NCBI GenBank assembly: GCA_051005875.1
Contig: JBPCIX010000040.1
Coordinates: 1 to 34,761, forward strand
Origin: JBPCIX01 sp051005875
Lineage (GTDB): Bacteria; Actinomycetota; CADDZG01; JAHWKV01
Direction: 5' to 3'
DNA: 34,761 bases
Shown: positions 1-5,993 of the stretch, piece by piece
Numbering within the stretch: the stretch's first letter is position 1
How the letters are laid out: the number at the start of each line of letters is the position of its first letter
Made by a program: the position numbers and the translations under genes
The notes under the pieces: model-generated
Told to the model about the DNA's origin: nothing
What the model saw: the letters and a program-made list of their open reading frames with translations, nothing else
The model's database searches: none

Positions 1-82
1 CAGCTCCTGGGGGCGATGAGCCCTTCGCCTGTTCTTCGGCTAGGACTCTTTGGTAAGCCGCTTCGGGTTCCTCACCCGACAC
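1..82 (-). CDS. Second copy of the AYQRVLAEEQAKGSSPP module; partial, runs off the left edge
   Basis: Reading the minus strand leftward from 124 gives an open frame to the window edge. It contains PEAAYQRVLAEEQAKGSSPP at 67 to 8, nearly identical to the start of the gene at 370. It is either the continuation of that gene past an in-frame TAG at 125-127, or a separate gene starting at the GTG at 82-80 (MSGEEPEAAYQ...). No Shine-Dalgarno (SD) sequence precedes the GTG. As it follows cytochrome b, it could be the soluble N-terminus of the next cytochrome bc subunit (subunit IV or a cytochrome c), but the diagnostic part lies outside the window. Function is unknown. Confidence 0.45.
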   Translation of the reverse strand, partial: MSGEEPEAAYQRVLAEEQAKGSSPPGA

Positions 83-104
83 AGCGGCTGCAGCGGGCGC
101 GGGG

Positions 105-158
105 GCCTCGGCAGGCGCAGGGGCCTAGGCAGGCGCAGGGGCCTCGGCCGGCGCAGGG
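105..158. repeat. Three 18-bp tandem units encoding an Ala/Pro/Glu linker
   Basis: Three consecutive 18-bp units lie at 105-122, 123-140 and 141-158. On the minus strand each encodes Pro-Ala-Pro-Ala-Glu-Ala. The middle unit differs from the first at one base, which turns a GAG codon into TAG (125-127). The near identity of the units points to recent slippage or unequal exchange. Confidence 0.8.
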
Positions 159-370
159 GCAGAGGCTTCTGGGACCTGTGCAGGGGGCGGAGCATCTGCG
201 GGTGGGGTCGCCTCTTGAGGTGCGACTGCCTCGCCGGAAGGCGCGCTCGCGGCTTTTTGGGCCTTCATTCGTGCCGACTTGGCCCGGCCCTCAGCTACTG
301 GGGGTGATGAGCCCTTGGCTTGTTCCTCAGCGAGTACTCGCTGATAAGCCTCTTCCGGGGTTTCAGGCAT
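125..370 (-). CDS. Pro/Ala-rich 81-aa protein after cytochrome b, possibly truncated by an in-frame TAG
   Basis: Starts at ATG 370, 83 nt after the cytochrome b stop; the gap has G7 and G6 runs on the sense strand and no clear SD. The N-terminus (residues 5-24, containing AYQRVLAEEQAKGSSPP) is followed by a Lys/Arg-rich stretch (about 28-40), then an Ala/Pro/Glu-rich, probably disordered tail. The TAG lies inside one of three near-identical 18-bp repeats, and the frame stays open beyond it. It could be a genuine small protein, a gene broken by a nonsense change, or a consensus error in a longer protein. Position after the ferredoxin and cytochrome b genes suggests a role in the same complex. 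I do not recognise the family with certainty. Confidence 0.55.
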   Translation of the reverse strand: MPETPEEAYQRVLAEEQAKGSSPPVAEGRAKSARMKAQKAASAPSGEAVAPQEATPPADAPPPAQVPEASAPAPAEAPAPA

Positions 371-453
371 TTGTCTTCAAGGGGGTTAGCTGGCTCTTCG
401 AACGGCCCGGGTTAGGAGGGGCCAACAAACCCCCCTGAACCCCCCCGTTGTCT

Positions 454-1242
454 TTAGAGGGGCCCAGAGATACCACCGTCTTTCCGAACTCGCCAAAAGT
501 GAACGGCCATCATCAGCAATATAACGAAAGGCAGGGCCAGTACGTGCAACGTGTACCAGCGGATCAGGGTCTGGGCGCCGATCTGGACTCCGCCGAGCAA
601 GACGAACGAGACTTCCTTACCTACCAGGGGCGACTCGTATGCCATCTGAGTTCCAACCGTGACGGCCCAAATGGCCAGCTGATCCCAGGGCAGCAGGTAC
701 CCGGTGAAGGCCAGCAGGAGTGTTACGAGCAGCATGCTGACGCCCAGAATCCAGTTGAACTCCCGCGGGGGCTTGTAAGAGCCCGTATAGAAAACCCTGG
801 CCATGTGCAAAAAGACGGTGACAACCATTAGGTGAGCGCTCCACCTGTGGAGATTTCTAACTAACTGCCCAAATGCGACGGAAGTGTGCAGGGCCCCCAT
901 GTCGGAATACACGACTTCCGTAGAAGGCCGGTAGAAGAACATCAAAAAGATTCCTGTGACGGTTAGGAAGATAAACAAGAAAAAAGATAAGCCGCCGAGG
1001 CAAAGGGTGTAGGAAAGTTTGATTCCGTGCCGCTTCACCTTCACCGGGTGCAGGTGGTACAGCACCGAGTTCATAACTACATAGGCTCGGTTTCGAGGGG
1101 AATCCTGATAGCCCTTTTGGAACACCGATCCCGGGCGGAAAACCGCTTTCCAGAATTGGCCCTCGCGAAGTTTGTCCCAACCTGCCTGAGCCAGGTGGCC
1201 GGGCTTAGGAATTTCCGAGAGTCGCTCTCGCCATTTTGCCAA
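454..1242 (-). CDS. Cytochrome b, b6-type N-terminal subunit of a quinol oxidoreductase
   Basis: The 262-aa protein ends in the HFWRVRKDGGISGPL tail typical of cytochrome b6/QcrB, giving the four-helix N-terminal half of cytochrome b. Haem ligands are visible as H132 (LHRWSAH) and H146 (FLHMARV) in helix B, and H233 (YTLHVL) and H248 (AVHFWRV) in helix D. C81 in LCLGG matches the cysteine that binds haem c(i) in b6 and Bacillus QcrB. About 50 polar residues precede the usual N-terminus, longer than in b6. It should oxidise or reduce menaquinol in the membrane. It lies 24 nt after a ferredoxin gene, not a Rieske gene. Assignment is firm; the redox partner is not known. Confidence 0.93.
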   Translation of the reverse strand: MAKWRERLSEIPKPGHLAQAGWDKLREGQFWKAVFRPGSVFQKGYQDSPRNRAYVVMNSVLYHLHPVKVKRHGIKLSYTLCLGGLSFFLFIFLTVTGIFLMFFYRPSTEVVYSDMGALHTSVAFGQLVRNLHRWSAHLMVVTVFLHMARVFYTGSYKPPREFNWILGVSMLLVTLLLAFTGYLLPWDQLAIWAVTVGTQMAYESPLVGKEVSFVLLGGVQIGAQTLIRWYTLHVLALPFVILLMMAVHFWRVRKDGGISGPL

Positions 1243-1266
1243 TTAACGGTCCCTCCGAACCTTCAT

Positions 1267-1683
1267 TTAAGTGCCCCCCGCCGGGGCGGCAACCTTGCCC
1301 ATGGCCCGTGCGCCCTTGCCGCCGTCGAGCCGCCCGATGGTCAATGCTCCGGTTGGGCAGCGCTCCACGCACAACAAGCACCGCGTGCAGGCATCGTCGT
1401 CGATTATGAAAAGAATGTCTTGCCCCTTCATGTCCCGTGCGATTTCTTCAGATCCGGACTCAGAGACAATATCCGGATCGAGCATGAAAATGCAGTACCA
1501 GGGGCAAATGTCCACGCAGCCTTCGCAAAGGATGCATAACTCGGGGATCATCCCGATGTACCGTGGGGGCTTACGGATGGACTTCAGCCAAGCAGGTTCG
1601 ATGTCCTCAGTGACGTAGTCGGTCCTTAGCCGGGGCTTCTCGATGTCATTTTTTTTGCTGAAAGGATCGCGGGGAGTGTTCAT
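1267..1683 (-). CDS. 2x[4Fe-4S] ferredoxin-type subunit next to cytochrome b
   Basis: The 138-aa protein has two complete ferredoxin motifs: C50-x2-C53-x2-C56-x3-C60-P and C99-x2-C102-x2-C105-x3-C109-P, separated by about 38 residues as in NuoI-like proteins. There is an extra cysteine at 64. No signal peptide or Tat motif is present, so it should stay on the cytoplasmic side, with a basic N-terminal tail and an Ala/Gly C-terminus. Its start overlaps the preceding stop (ATGA), and cytochrome b follows 24 nt later. It is likely an electron-transfer subunit of the same complex. A Rieske protein would normally occupy this operon position. Confidence 0.9.
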   Translation of the reverse strand: MNTPRDPFSKKNDIEKPRLRTDYVTEDIEPAWLKSIRKPPRYIGMIPELCILCEGCVDICPWYCIFMLDPDIVSESGSEEIARDMKGQDILFIIDDDACTRCLLCVERCPTGALTIGRLDGGKGARAMGKVAAPAGGT

Positions 1684-2030
1684 TTACCGGGCAGGTATCC
1701 CTTAACGCTGGGCGCCCCTTGCTGGCCGGACCGGCGGCGGCGCTTCTCCATGATTTTGTAAGTCATGACCAGGGGTATGGCAAAGGCGGTCGACTGGTAC
1801 CCCATCGATATTGCGTCGTGAATTCTGACGAGGGTGTAGGGGTCGCGAAACTCGTATCCGGTCTTGTCCTTGATGAAAACCGCAATTGCATCGCTTTGGT
1901 TGGACCAAATATAGCGAAATATCGAGGGAATGAAGCCCAATGCAACGATAAGGGCCGCCGTGATGAGCGTAGCCAAGATAATGGCCCGCACCCAAGTCAT
2001 TTCCCGCTCTTGCATTGCCTTTTTAAGCAT
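1680..2030 (-). CDS. Small two-helix membrane protein of the cytochrome b/ferredoxin unit
   Basis: The 116-aa protein has a hydrophobic helix at about 14-36, a polar loop (about 37-80) containing a conserved-looking IHDAISMGYQ stretch with one His, a second hydrophobic segment at about 82-95, and a Lys/Arg cluster (KRRRR) after it, suggesting both ends are cytoplasmic. It starts at ATG 2030, 9 nt after the ccmD-like stop, and ends in an ATGA overlap with the ferredoxin gene. I do not recognise the family. Coupling to the ferredoxin suggests a membrane anchor or small subunit of the same complex. Confidence 0.75.
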   Translation of the reverse strand: MLKKAMQEREMTWVRAIILATLITAALIVALGFIPSIFRYIWSNQSDAIAVFIKDKTGYEFRDPYTLVRIHDAISMGYQSTAFAIPLVMTYKIMEKRRRRSGQQGAPSVKGYLPGK

Positions 2031-2039
2031 GTGGCCGGA

Positions 2040-2231
2040 TTATAGCGGAAGGTCCCGAGCGCGTTCGGCTTGTAGTTTCGTTATCTTTTCTTCGAGGCGT
2101 CGTTGCCTACGCGTGATTGAGAATAAGTACAGACTTATGCCAATCCAAACCAAGGCAAACGCCGCCCCCAGGTAAACCAATTTGGTTTTCTCGATGGCCT
2201 CGGCGCTTCGAGCAAGAAGAATCGAATTCAA
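2040..2231 (-). CDS. ccmD: CcmD-like small membrane protein
   Basis: The 63-aa protein has one membrane segment at about 18-40 followed by a charged coiled tail (ITRRQRRLEEKITKLQAER). This is the architecture of CcmD, which holds CcmC and haem-loaded CcmE together in cytochrome c maturation. It begins with TTG at 2231 in a TTGA overlap with the ccmC stop. CcmD is too short and variable for motif proof, so the call relies on size, topology and position. Confidence 0.8.
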   Translation of the reverse strand: MNSILLARSAEAIEKTKLVYLGAAFALVWIGISLYLFSITRRQRRLEEKITKLQAERARDLPL

Positions 2232-2911
2232 GCCGACTCCAGCAGATCGAATTCACGCTGCATGTCGCCCAACCGACTTCGGATTACCAGCAGCGCCGCG
2301 TAAAGCGACGTAAACACGGCGACCATGAACAGCATTGTAATGAGCATCTCGGGTGGAAGGTGGGCGCCGGCCTCAGGGTCTACCACCACGGGCCCTGGGT
2401 GCTGCCCGCGCCACCATTTGACTGAGAAGTGAACGAGCGGAATCGCAGCGAAGCCCGTAATGCCGATAACAGCGGCAATCCTGGCGCCCCTAGTTTCGTC
2501 GATTGCCGTGGAGCGAAAGCTCAAATAGCCTAAATAAATGAGAAAAAGGACCAGCGTTAGGGTTAGCCTGGCCTCCCAGCGCCAGTAGGTTCCCCACACA
2601 GATTTTCCCCACACCATCCCGGTCAGCAGGGTAATGCCGGTGAAGACGACTCCGACTTCGGCGCTTGAATGAGCCAGGTTGTCCCACCTGGGGGAACTGG
2701 TTTTCAAATAGGCGATGGAGGCCAATAGCACCACGGTGAAAGCAAGGTAAGCCACCCAGGCTGATGGGACATGGATGTAGAAGATCCTTTGAACCGTGCC
2801 TTGAAAACAGACCCGGTTGATGATCTGGCTGCAGTCGGTGGGCACCCAAATGAAGATGCCGGCCAGCCCGGCGAGCATGCCGGCCAACCCTAACGGCAGA
2901 AGCTTTTTCAT
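2228..2911 (-). CDS. ccmC: Cytochrome c maturation protein CcmC (haem delivery to CcmE)
   Basis: A 227-aa multi-helix membrane protein. The tryptophan-rich haem-handling motif is at about 101-114 (WGKSVWGTYWRWEA), with external histidines H47 (IHVPSAW) and H161 (PLVHFSVKWW) in the positions used for haem by CcmC. The motif has Glu where many CcmC proteins have Asp. An upstream in-frame start at 2998 would lie deep inside ccmB; the ATG at 2911, 5 nt after the ccmB stop, begins the family N-terminus (MKKLLPLG). It acts with CcmA, CcmB and CcmD to load haem onto CcmE. Confidence 0.93.
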   Translation of the reverse strand: MKKLLPLGLAGMLAGLAGIFIWVPTDCSQIINRVCFQGTVQRIFYIHVPSAWVAYLAFTVVLLASIAYLKTSSPRWDNLAHSSAEVGVVFTGITLLTGMVWGKSVWGTYWRWEARLTLTLVLFLIYLGYLSFRSTAIDETRGARIAAVIGITGFAAIPLVHFSVKWWRGQHPGPVVVDPEAGAHLPPEMLITMLFMVAVFTSLYAALLVIRSRLGDMQREFDLLESA

Positions 2912-2916
2912 GAGCG

Positions 2917-3660
2917 CTATTCCTGGATGACGAATTCGAAAGTGACAGCGCCTATCGTAACGAAGATCAGGTCGTATACGAGCAGAAGGCCCAGCCATCT
3001 TGTTTGATCACCCAGGCCGCCCGAGGTCAAGAGCACCGAAGTTAGCCGGGATGCTCCCAGCAGCAAAGGCAACACGACGGGGAACGTCAAGAGTGGAAGC
3101 ATCAGTGACCGGGTCCGCGCATACTGCGAGGCCGCAGCAAATAGTGAGCCGACCGCGGCGAGTCCGATATTTGCAGCCATTGCGACCGCCACTATTTCGG
3201 GGAACAAAAGTCCCGGGCGGACATCGAGCAGCAAGATAAATATGGGGACAAGTGCAGCCTCGAGCAGGGTCAAGAATGCAAGATTGGCCATCGTCTTTCC
3301 CGCGTAGAGAATGGCAGGGTCGACCGGGGCCATGACCAAGCCCTCGATTCTCGACCCATCGTGATCTGCGGAGGCGCTGCGGCCGAAGCCGATTACGCCC
3401 GCGAACAGGAGGCTGATCCAAAGAATTGACCCTGCCACTTCGCGCGCTCCGATGGCGCCGGCTCTGGCCTCGGGGACGGCCGCCCTTCCGGCCCCCGGGG
3501 GCAAGGTAAAGCTGAACAAGAACACCAGCGCCAGAGCAAAAAGGATCATGGTCGGGGCGATCTCTTTAGCCCGGGAGTCCGACTTCAAGTCCTTAACGAC
3601 AATTGCAGTCATCTGGCGCAGGCCTGCGCCGACTGAGCGGCGAGAATCCGAGGCAATCAT
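2917..3660 (-). CDS. ccmB: Cytochrome c maturation ABC permease CcmB
   Basis: A 247-aa protein with about six hydrophobic helices. The cytoplasmic loop SADHDGSRIEGLVMAPVDPA matches the CcmB loop that contacts the ATPase. The start overlaps the ccmA stop as ATGA at 3660, so the two are translationally coupled. With CcmA it forms the ABC complex that drives release of haem-bound CcmE from CcmC/D. Confidence 0.92.
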   Translation of the reverse strand: MIASDSRRSVGAGLRQMTAIVVKDLKSDSRAKEIAPTMILFALALVFLFSFTLPPGAGRAAVPEARAGAIGAREVAGSILWISLLFAGVIGFGRSASADHDGSRIEGLVMAPVDPAILYAGKTMANLAFLTLLEAALVPIFILLLDVRPGLLFPEIVAVAMAANIGLAAVGSLFAAASQYARTRSLMLPLLTFPVVLPLLLGASRLTSVLLTSGGLGDQTRWLGLLLVYDLIFVTIGAVTFEFVIQE

Positions 3661-4265
3661 GACTCCACCAACCTTCCACCTTCAAGAACGATGTTCCTGT
3701 TGGTTGAGGCTCGTCCGCGCGCTTGATCGTGGGTCACCAGCACAACGGTGCGCCCCGGTTTGATAATCAGCTGCTCGGCCAAGTCGGAGGTTGCGGCGTC
3801 CAGACTTGCAAACGGCTCGTCGAGCAGCAGATATTCGGGATCGTGGAGCAGGGCTCGGCCCAGCGCAACCCGCTGACGCTCTCCCTGAGAAAGCTCGTTC
3901 ACCATTACGTCGCGTTTTGCGGCCATTCCCACTGATGCAAGCATTGAGCCCGCCCGAGAACGGTCTATCCGGTAGAGATCCGCAAAGAATTCCAGGTTCT
4001 CAATGGCGGAAAGGTAGCCGTAAAGATGGGGGTCATGACCCAGGTATCCGATTTCAGACTTCTTGTCGCGAGGGTCCGCGCCGCCTATTTTTAGTGCACC
4101 GGATGTCGGCCGTAGTAGTCCCGCGATGATCTTTAGAAGGGTGGATTTCCCTGCCCCGTTGGCCCCAAAAATCGCGAGGGATTCTCCTGCGCCGATTTCA
4201 AGATCTATGGACTGAAGAGCCTTCACCTTGCCGAGTCTCTTCGAAACAGAAGTGATCGAAATCAA
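3657..4265 (-). CDS. ccmA: Cytochrome c maturation ABC ATPase CcmA
   Basis: A 202-aa ATPase with Walker A GANGAGKS (34-41), signature LSQGERQRVALGRAL (about 124-138), Walker B YLLLDEP with D-loop ASLD, and H-loop VLVTHD. It is the usual size for CcmA. It starts with TTG at 4265 in a TTGA overlap with the preceding gene. It energises CcmB in haem chaperone release. Confidence 0.93.
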   Translation of the reverse strand: MISITSVSKRLGKVKALQSIDLEIGAGESLAIFGANGAGKSTLLKIIAGLLRPTSGALKIGGADPRDKKSEIGYLGHDPHLYGYLSAIENLEFFADLYRIDRSRAGSMLASVGMAAKRDVMVNELSQGERQRVALGRALLHDPEYLLLDEPFASLDAATSDLAEQLIIKPGRTVVLVTHDQARGRASTNRNIVLEGGRLVES

Positions 4266-5143
4266 TTGGCGCCGGCAGTCTCACTTAGCTCAGCAAGTTT
4301 AGACTTCAATTTCTCGCGGCGCGAATGGTAGGGGGCTTCCGACAGGGCGCCGGAGTCAAATTCTTCGTCCAGCAGCGCGATCTGAGTAATCAATTGCTCC
4401 CGGTCGTTAATGTGGCCGGAAGGTTCAATTCGGGCGGGCGCTCCTTTCCTGCGGCGGGCGAGCATGAAGGCGATCACCCCGAGGACGGTTGTTACCGTCA
4501 CCGTCGATCCAAAGCCAAGCCAAATCTTTGGGGACTTTTGCTCCTCAAACCCCACGTCGGCCGTCAAGACGCTGCCGGCGGTAAAGGGCCCGGCCCGAAA
4601 GCGCCGGTACTCCACGGCCCCCAGTTTCTTGCGAGCGGCCAGGTCGAATCCAGGAGCGGACACCAAATCCAGACCGGGACCGACAAGCAAATCGATATTG
4701 CGGGTGGGATAGTCAACTTGCCGTCTAAGAGCCCACCCAAGGCGCGACGTCTTAATCCTGTAAATAAACGAGATCAGAGTTTCTCCCGGCGCCAGCGGGC
4801 TGGTTGTGAAAATGCCCTGAGGGCCCTGGGACATGCCGTCCGGGTTCGTATCATCCGAAGGCGCCACGTCGAACGCCGATTCCGGCACCGGGAGCTTAAC
4901 GACAACCCCCTCAGCGCCGGGGAAAGCCTCCGCCGAACCGTTGTGGACACGCAAAATCTGAAGCACTTCGATGTCGCCCTCGCGTCCATTCAGCAGCGTC
5001 ATCGTGTCGAGCAAAATCGATACTTTGGTCTCATCCGCGGTCGCACTTGGCGGCGCCGGGTGACCCGCGCCGTGAGCGGATGAGGGAACAAGCCCGGCTA
5101 TCATTACTGCGGCTGCGGAAAGCCACCGCAATTTTGGAATCAT
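4262..5143 (-). CDS. Exported, membrane-anchored protein of the ccm operon with a CcmI-like C-terminal module
   Basis: The 293-aa protein has an N-terminal signal peptide (about 1-26), an extracytoplasmic beta-rich region (about 38-205) with patterns like LQILRVHNGS and PGETLISFIYRIK, one membrane helix near 208-228 followed by RRRK, and a cytoplasmic helical tail. The tail ALLDEEFDSGALSEAPYHSRREKL resembles the CcmI N-terminal module (LD-E-FD-G-LS-Y-R spacing), also present in the next upstream gene. It lies between the ccmI-like gene and ccmA and ends in a TTGA overlap with ccmA, so a role in haem or apocytochrome handling is likely. The family is not one I can name. Confidence 0.7.
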   Translation of the reverse strand: MIPKLRWLSAAAVMIAGLVPSSAHGAGHPAPPSATADETKVSILLDTMTLLNGREGDIEVLQILRVHNGSAEAFPGAEGVVVKLPVPESAFDVAPSDDTNPDGMSQGPQGIFTTSPLAPGETLISFIYRIKTSRLGWALRRQVDYPTRNIDLLVGPGLDLVSAPGFDLAARKKLGAVEYRRFRAGPFTAGSVLTADVGFEEQKSPKIWLGFGSTVTVTTVLGVIAFMLARRRKGAPARIEPSGHINDREQLITQIALLDEEFDSGALSEAPYHSRREKLKSKLAELSETAGAN

Positions 5144-5157
5144 GTTTTTAGGCGCCT

Positions 5158-5487
5158 CTAGTGGCGCCGGAGGCGCTCGCGGGCCGCCGAGATCTCAGCT
5201 TCCAGGGCATCCACCGGGGCCGAATCGTCGATTTGCTGAAGGATTTGCATTGCCTCGTCTTCGAGTTGACGGCGCATAACCAGATAGTCAGATTTCGCGA
5301 CCTTGTCCATCTTCTGGTCGAATTCAAGATCAATTATTGAACGGTAGATCGCTTCCTTTGACTCCAGTAAATCGTTGGCTTGATCGTTAAAAAGCGAGCC
5401 GGGTCCGGCGCCGCGGCGAAGGAAAGGGGCCATCACCCAAAAGGCGATTCCCAAAACGACGAGAGTCGAAAAAAGTACGGGGATCAC
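5158..5487 (-). CDS. CcmI-like membrane protein (short form)
   Basis: The 109-aa protein has a membrane helix at about 3-21 (IPVLFSTLVVLGIAFWVMAP) followed by a helical cytoplasmic domain. KEAIYRSIIDLEFDQKMDKV then SDYLVMRRQLEDEA corresponds to the CcmI N-terminal motif with its conserved Asp-Tyr and Arg. It lacks the periplasmic TPR domain of proteobacterial CcmI that binds apocytochrome. It starts at GTG 5487 in a GTGA overlap with ccmH. It likely helps CcmF/CcmH present apocytochrome c. Confidence 0.75.
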   Translation of the reverse strand: MIPVLFSTLVVLGIAFWVMAPFLRRGAGPGSLFNDQANDLLESKEAIYRSIIDLEFDQKMDKVAKSDYLVMRRQLEDEAMQILQQIDDSAPVDALEAEISAARERLRRH

Positions 5488-5993
5488 TCGGTTCCTTTAG
5501 CGAATTCGCTTAGGTCCTTGAGCATTCGTGACCGGGCGGGACTATCGGGGCTGTCAGAAATGACCGGTTCGGCCGAGGGACGCGCGACCTTGCCCCGCGC
5601 GACCTTACCCCTGGCGGCCAAAGCAAACAATAACGCGGCCAGACCCGCAAGCAAGACCATCGCTGGAATCAACCACGAAATCGCGCTCGGGGGCCTGGCC
5701 AGAACCGATTCGCCGTAATCGGCCACCAACCAGGAATCAATCTCCTGATTAGTAGCGCCCGCCGCGATTCGCTTATCTATTTTCTGGCGCAGCTCGGTCG
5801 CCTGGCTTGATGGACATTCATCCAAGGTCAAACCGGGGCAAAACGGCGACATCACCCGCCGCCCTACTTGGTCGGAAGTTGGGACTGCATCTGGATTTTG
5901 TTTTGAGGCTGAAACCAACATAGCAAGAATGAGCCCTGCAAAGGCAAGGCCGGCAGAGGCGACAAGCAGGCTGGCTCGCCGTGGCGATTTCAC
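5484..5993 (-). CDS. ccmH: Cytochrome c maturation protein CcmH (variant CX7C motif)
   Basis: The 169-aa protein has an N-terminal helix (about 8-28), the CcmH domain, and a C-terminal helix (ISWLIPAMVLLAGLAALLFAL). The domain shows SPFCPGLTLDECPSSQATELR (48-69) and later DYGESVLARPP, as expected for CcmH, but the canonical LRCxxCQ is replaced by C52-x7-C60. CcmH reduces or holds apocytochrome cysteines for haem attachment with CcmF. I choose the GTG at 5993 because it makes a GTGA overlap with the ccmF stop like its neighbours; a longer frame from 6140 lies inside ccmF. A short GKVAR duplication follows the last helix. Confidence 0.88.
   Translation of the reverse strand: MKSPRRASLLVASAGLAFAGLILAMLVSASKQNPDAVPTSDQVGRRVMSPFCPGLTLDECPSSQATELRQKIDKRIAAGATNQEIDSWLVADYGESVLARPPSAISWLIPAMVLLAGLAALLFALAARGKVARGKVARPSAEPVISDSPDSPARSRMLKDLSEFAKGTE

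Noticed and set aside
125..127. TAG recoding (readthrough as an amino acid)
   Set aside because: TAG is used as a normal stop by several genes in the window (for example ccmB and the CAP-domain gene).
16..438. Plus-strand open frames over the left end (Arg/Gly/Pro-rich)
   Set aside because: They are shadows of the minus-strand Ala/Pro repeats; no SD or known family.
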